NCBI GenBank assembly: GCA_964617875.1
Contig: CAZUAI010000117.1
Span: forward strand, 1 to 13,046
DNA length: 13,046 nt
Origin: CAZMVY01 sp964617875
GTDB lineage: Bacteria > Planctomycetota > Phycisphaerae > UBA1845 > PWPN01
Direction of reading: 5' to 3'
Shown here in pieces: positions 11,764 through 13,046 of the stretch. The notes under the pieces are model-generated. The model saw only the letters and a program-made list of their open reading frames with translations. It was not told the DNA's origin and did no database searches. The first letter of the stretch is position 1, and the number at the start of each line of letters is the position of its first letter. A program made the translations under genes and the position numbers.

Positions 11764-13046
11764 GCGCACCATCGAGATCTCGCGCGAGGCGGCGCACCTG
11801 TCGGTCAGGATGGACCAGCTCTGCGTGCAGCCCCGCGGCGCGGAGGAGCAGGCCGCGCGGACGATCCCCTGCGAGGACGTCGGCGTCGTCGTGGTCGATC
11901 ATCCGAACACGACGTACACGCACGCCGCCCTGTCGCGGCTGATGGACTTCGGCGGCGTGCTCGTCGTCTGCGGGCGCGATCACCTGCCGGTCGGCATGTT
12001 GCTGCCGCTCGAACGCCATACCGAGGTCGTCTGGCGGATCCAGGACCAGATCCGCGTCAGCAGGCCTCTCCGCAAGCAACTGTGGAAGCAGATCGTCGTC
12101 GCCAAGATCCGCGCGCAGGCCGCCAACCTGCTTCCCGGCTCGGCGTCGCGGTCGAAGCTCCTGGCGCTTGCCCGGGAGGTCCGCTCCGGCGACCCGAAGA
12201 ACGTCGAGGCCCAGGCCGCGCGCATCTACTGGTCCGTCTGGCTCGACCAGCCGCCTCCTTCTCCGGCTGACGGAAGAACGAGGATCGACGCTCCCCCGGC
12301 CGCCTCCCGGTCTCCGGGAGGCGAGTCTGCGGCCCCCTCTCCCTCGCAGGGAGAGGGACGGGGTGAGGGTGACCGGTTTCAATCGCCGACCCACGAAGCG
12401 GAACGGACCGGCACGGCGTCGCGCTGTTCCGGCGGCGGGGCGGATCGACCCTCCCCCAACCCCTCCCTGTCTCAGGGAGGGGAGTTTGCGGCCCCCTTGC
12501 CCTCGCAGGGAGAGGGGTGGGGTGGGATGGCCGATTCGACCACCGCGGAGCCCTTCCGCCGTGATCCGGACAAGCCCGGCATCAACGCCCTGCTGAACTA
12601 CGGCTACGCCGTCCTCCGTGCCGCTGTTGCCCGGGCCATCGTTGCGGCCGGGCTGCATCCGACGCTGGGCCTGCGCCACTCGAACCGTTCGAACACGTTC
12701 TGTCTCGCCGATGATCTCGTCGAGCCGCTCCGGCCGCTCGTGGATGCCCGTGTTCGCGAGCTTCACCGCCAGGGCGCGACGGAACTGGATCAACCGACGA
12801 AAGCGGCGCTGCTCCAGCTGCTGACAGCGGCGGTTCGCATCGAAGAGCAGACCGGGCCGCTGATGGTCGCGCTGCACCGGACCGTGGCGTCGCTTGTGCG
12901 GTGCTACGAGGGAACGGCCAAGGCGCTGCTGCTGCCGGTGCGGGCGGACGAGACGGAAAGGCTCGAGCCTTCGCAGTCCCCCTCTCCCTCCCAGGGAGAG
13001 GGACGGGGTGAGGGTGACCGGTTTCAATCGCCGACCCACGAAGCGG
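11756..13046 (+). CDS. cas1: Type II Cas1 integrase with in-frame repeat insertions (3' end outside window)
   Basis: Cas1 integrates new spacers into the CRISPR array with Cas2. Translation from ATG 11756, which overlaps the last codons of cas9, gives 430 residues without a stop up to the window edge; type II Cas1 proteins are usually about 290-300 aa. Residues 1-163 are a normal N-terminus: MIKRTIEIS, the V-V-V-V-D-H-P strand, R-K-Q-L-W-K-Q-I-V-V-A-K-I, and S-G-D-P-K-N-V-E151-A-Q-A-A-R-I-Y-W with catalytic Glu151. Residues about 164-266 are foreign, low-complexity sequence encoded by palindromic repeats (twice PSQGEG). Normal Cas1 resumes at F-R-R-D-P-D and includes A-L-L-N-Y-G-Y-A, L-G-L-R-H308-S-N and C-L-A-D-D320-L-V-E-P. 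The natural end is near residue 397. After it comes another repeat-encoded tail (SPSPSQGEGRGEGDRFQS). All three catalytic residues are present. Whether the protein folds and works is unknown. Confidence 0.93.
   Translation, partial: MIKRTIEISREAAHLSVRMDQLCVQPRGAEEQAARTIPCEDVGVVVVDHPNTTYTHAALSRLMDFGGVLVVCGRDHLPVGMLLPLERHTEVVWRIQDQIRVSRPLRKQLWKQIVVAKIRAQAANLLPGSASRSKLLALAREVRSGDPKNVEAQAARIYWSVWLDQPPPSPADGRTRIDAPPAASRSPGGESAAPSPSQGEGRGEGDRFQSPTHEAERTGTASRCSGGGADRPSPNPSLSQGGEFAAPLPSQGEGWGGMADSTTAEPFRRDPDKPGINALLNYGYAVLRAAVARAIVAAGLHPTLGLRHSNRSNTFCLADDLVEPLRPLVDARVRELHRQGATELDQPTKAALLQLLTAAVRIEEQTGPLMVALHRTVASLVRCYEGTAKALLLPVRADETERLEPSQSPSPSQGEGRGEGDRFQSPTHEA
12282..12363. repeat. Paired-hairpin palindromic repeat, unit A (inside cas1)
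   Basis: This unit holds two perfect 10-bp hairpins with 3-nt loops. The first is CGCCTCCCGG-TCT-CCGGGAGGCG (12301-12323). The second is CCCTCTCCCT-CGC-AGGGAGAGGG (12335-12357), followed by a G-rich segment ACGGGGTGAGGGT. The paired-hairpin layout resembles REP/BIME-type elements. It is read in frame as part of the cas1 ORF. Unit B, 159-160 bp downstream, has the same order of parts. Confidence 0.85.
12333..12401. repeat. 69-bp repeat, copy 1 (hairpin plus tail)
   Basis: This 69-bp segment is identical to 12978-13046 except at one base (12346 G against 12991 C, in the hairpin loop). It covers the second hairpin of unit A, the G-rich segment and a 30-nt tail that starts GACCGGTTTCAATCGCC. The two copies are 645 bp apart and in the same reading phase. 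The left boundary of the shared block is at CCCCCTCTCCCT; flanking bases differ. Confidence 0.9.
12442..12520. repeat. Paired-hairpin palindromic repeat, unit B (inside cas1)
   Basis: This unit parallels unit A, starting from the shared GGATCGAC. Its first hairpin, CCCCTCCCTG-TCT-CAGGGAGGGG (12460-12482), is perfect. Its second, 12494-12516, keeps 8 Watson-Crick pairs, one wobble and one mismatch around the same CGC loop. Relative to unit A the first stem carries two compensated base-pair changes. It is in frame with cas1, encoding a run ending in PLPSQGEGWGG just before the normal Cas1 sequence resumes. Confidence 0.85.
12978..13046. repeat. 69-bp repeat, copy 2 (at the cas1 3' end, runs off the window)
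   Basis: This copy matches 12333-12401 at 68 of 69 positions and continues past the window edge, so the full element is longer. It contains the hairpin CCCTCTCCCT-CCC-AGGGAGAGGG (12980-13002). It lacks the first hairpin present in units A and B. It starts about 10 codons after the expected natural end of Cas1 and extends the reading frame, replacing the native stop codon region. Confidence 0.9.

Noticed and set aside
12374..12401. GTTTCAATCGCCGAC resembles the GTTTCAAT start of many CRISPR repeats
   Set aside because: Only two copies exist (also at 13020), 645 bp apart, both translated as part of cas1. There is no repeat-spacer periodicity, and the predicted tracrRNA anti-repeat does not match it.
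11705..13039. A long open frame on the minus strand opposite cas1 (444 codons)
   Set aside because: The + strand frame encodes recognisable Cas1 with its catalytic residues. The minus frame is open because of high GC content and because the repeats are stop-free on both strands. It is arginine-rich and matches no known family.
12333..13046. An insertion sequence or transposase behind the cas1 repeats
   Set aside because: No transposase-like protein and no target-site duplication could be identified. The repeats are short and non-coding in origin, so any transposase must act from elsewhere.
1..13046. tRNA or rRNA genes
   Set aside because: No cloverleaf with a GTTCGA-type T-arm and no rRNA-like sequence was found on reading the gene-free stretches.

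Overview
This is a GC-rich bacterial window with two unrelated blocks. All protein genes are on the + strand. The gene set is a secreted PEP-CTERM protein, DUF2961/GH172-like, GH78 and DUF1080-GH29 exo-glycosidases, and a type II-C Cas9. It suggests a Gram-negative glycan degrader, most likely of the Planctomycetota/Verrucomicrobiota/Lentisphaerota group. That placement rests on gene content only; there is no rRNA or other taxonomic marker.

Block 1 (about 94-8388) is a glycan-foraging cluster. A strong promoter (TTGACA-N17-TATTCT, 94-122) and a perfect 20-bp LacI-type palindrome (198-217) precede an exported carbohydrate-binding-like protein with a PEP-CTERM sorting tail (313-1035). A 39-nt hairpin follows. 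After a spacer holding a candidate promoter and a possible 46-aa coupled leader ORF come three exported enzymes: a DUF2961 (GH172-like) protein (1401-3488), a GH78 alpha-L-rhamnosidase (3557-5923) and a GH29 alpha-L-fucosidase flanked by DUF1080 and F5/8-type-C-like domains (6169-8388). Together they would trim rhamnose, fucose and furanosyl caps from a complex polysaccharide.

Block 2 (8502-13046) is the start of a type II-C CRISPR-Cas locus. The 350-bp gap before cas9 contains three 14-bp tandem repeats and a well-supported tracrRNA gene on the minus strand: promoter 8700-8672, RNA about 8665-8552, a UACG-capped hairpin and a U-tract terminator. cas9 (8740-11763, 1007 aa) has all RuvC and HNH catalytic residues. 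cas1 starts inside the last codons of cas9 (11756) and runs off the window edge. cas2 and the CRISPR array are not in the window.

The most unusual feature is in cas1. Its frame stays open through a block of roughly 100 codons, made of paired palindromic hairpin repeats, inserted directly after the helix carrying the catalytic glutamate. A further copy, 68/69 identical over 69 bp to part of the first, is fused to the natural C-terminus and continues past the window edge. All copies are in the same phase and the Glu, His and Asp catalytic residues are intact. One hairpin pair shows two compensatory base-pair changes, indicating that the palindrome itself is maintained.
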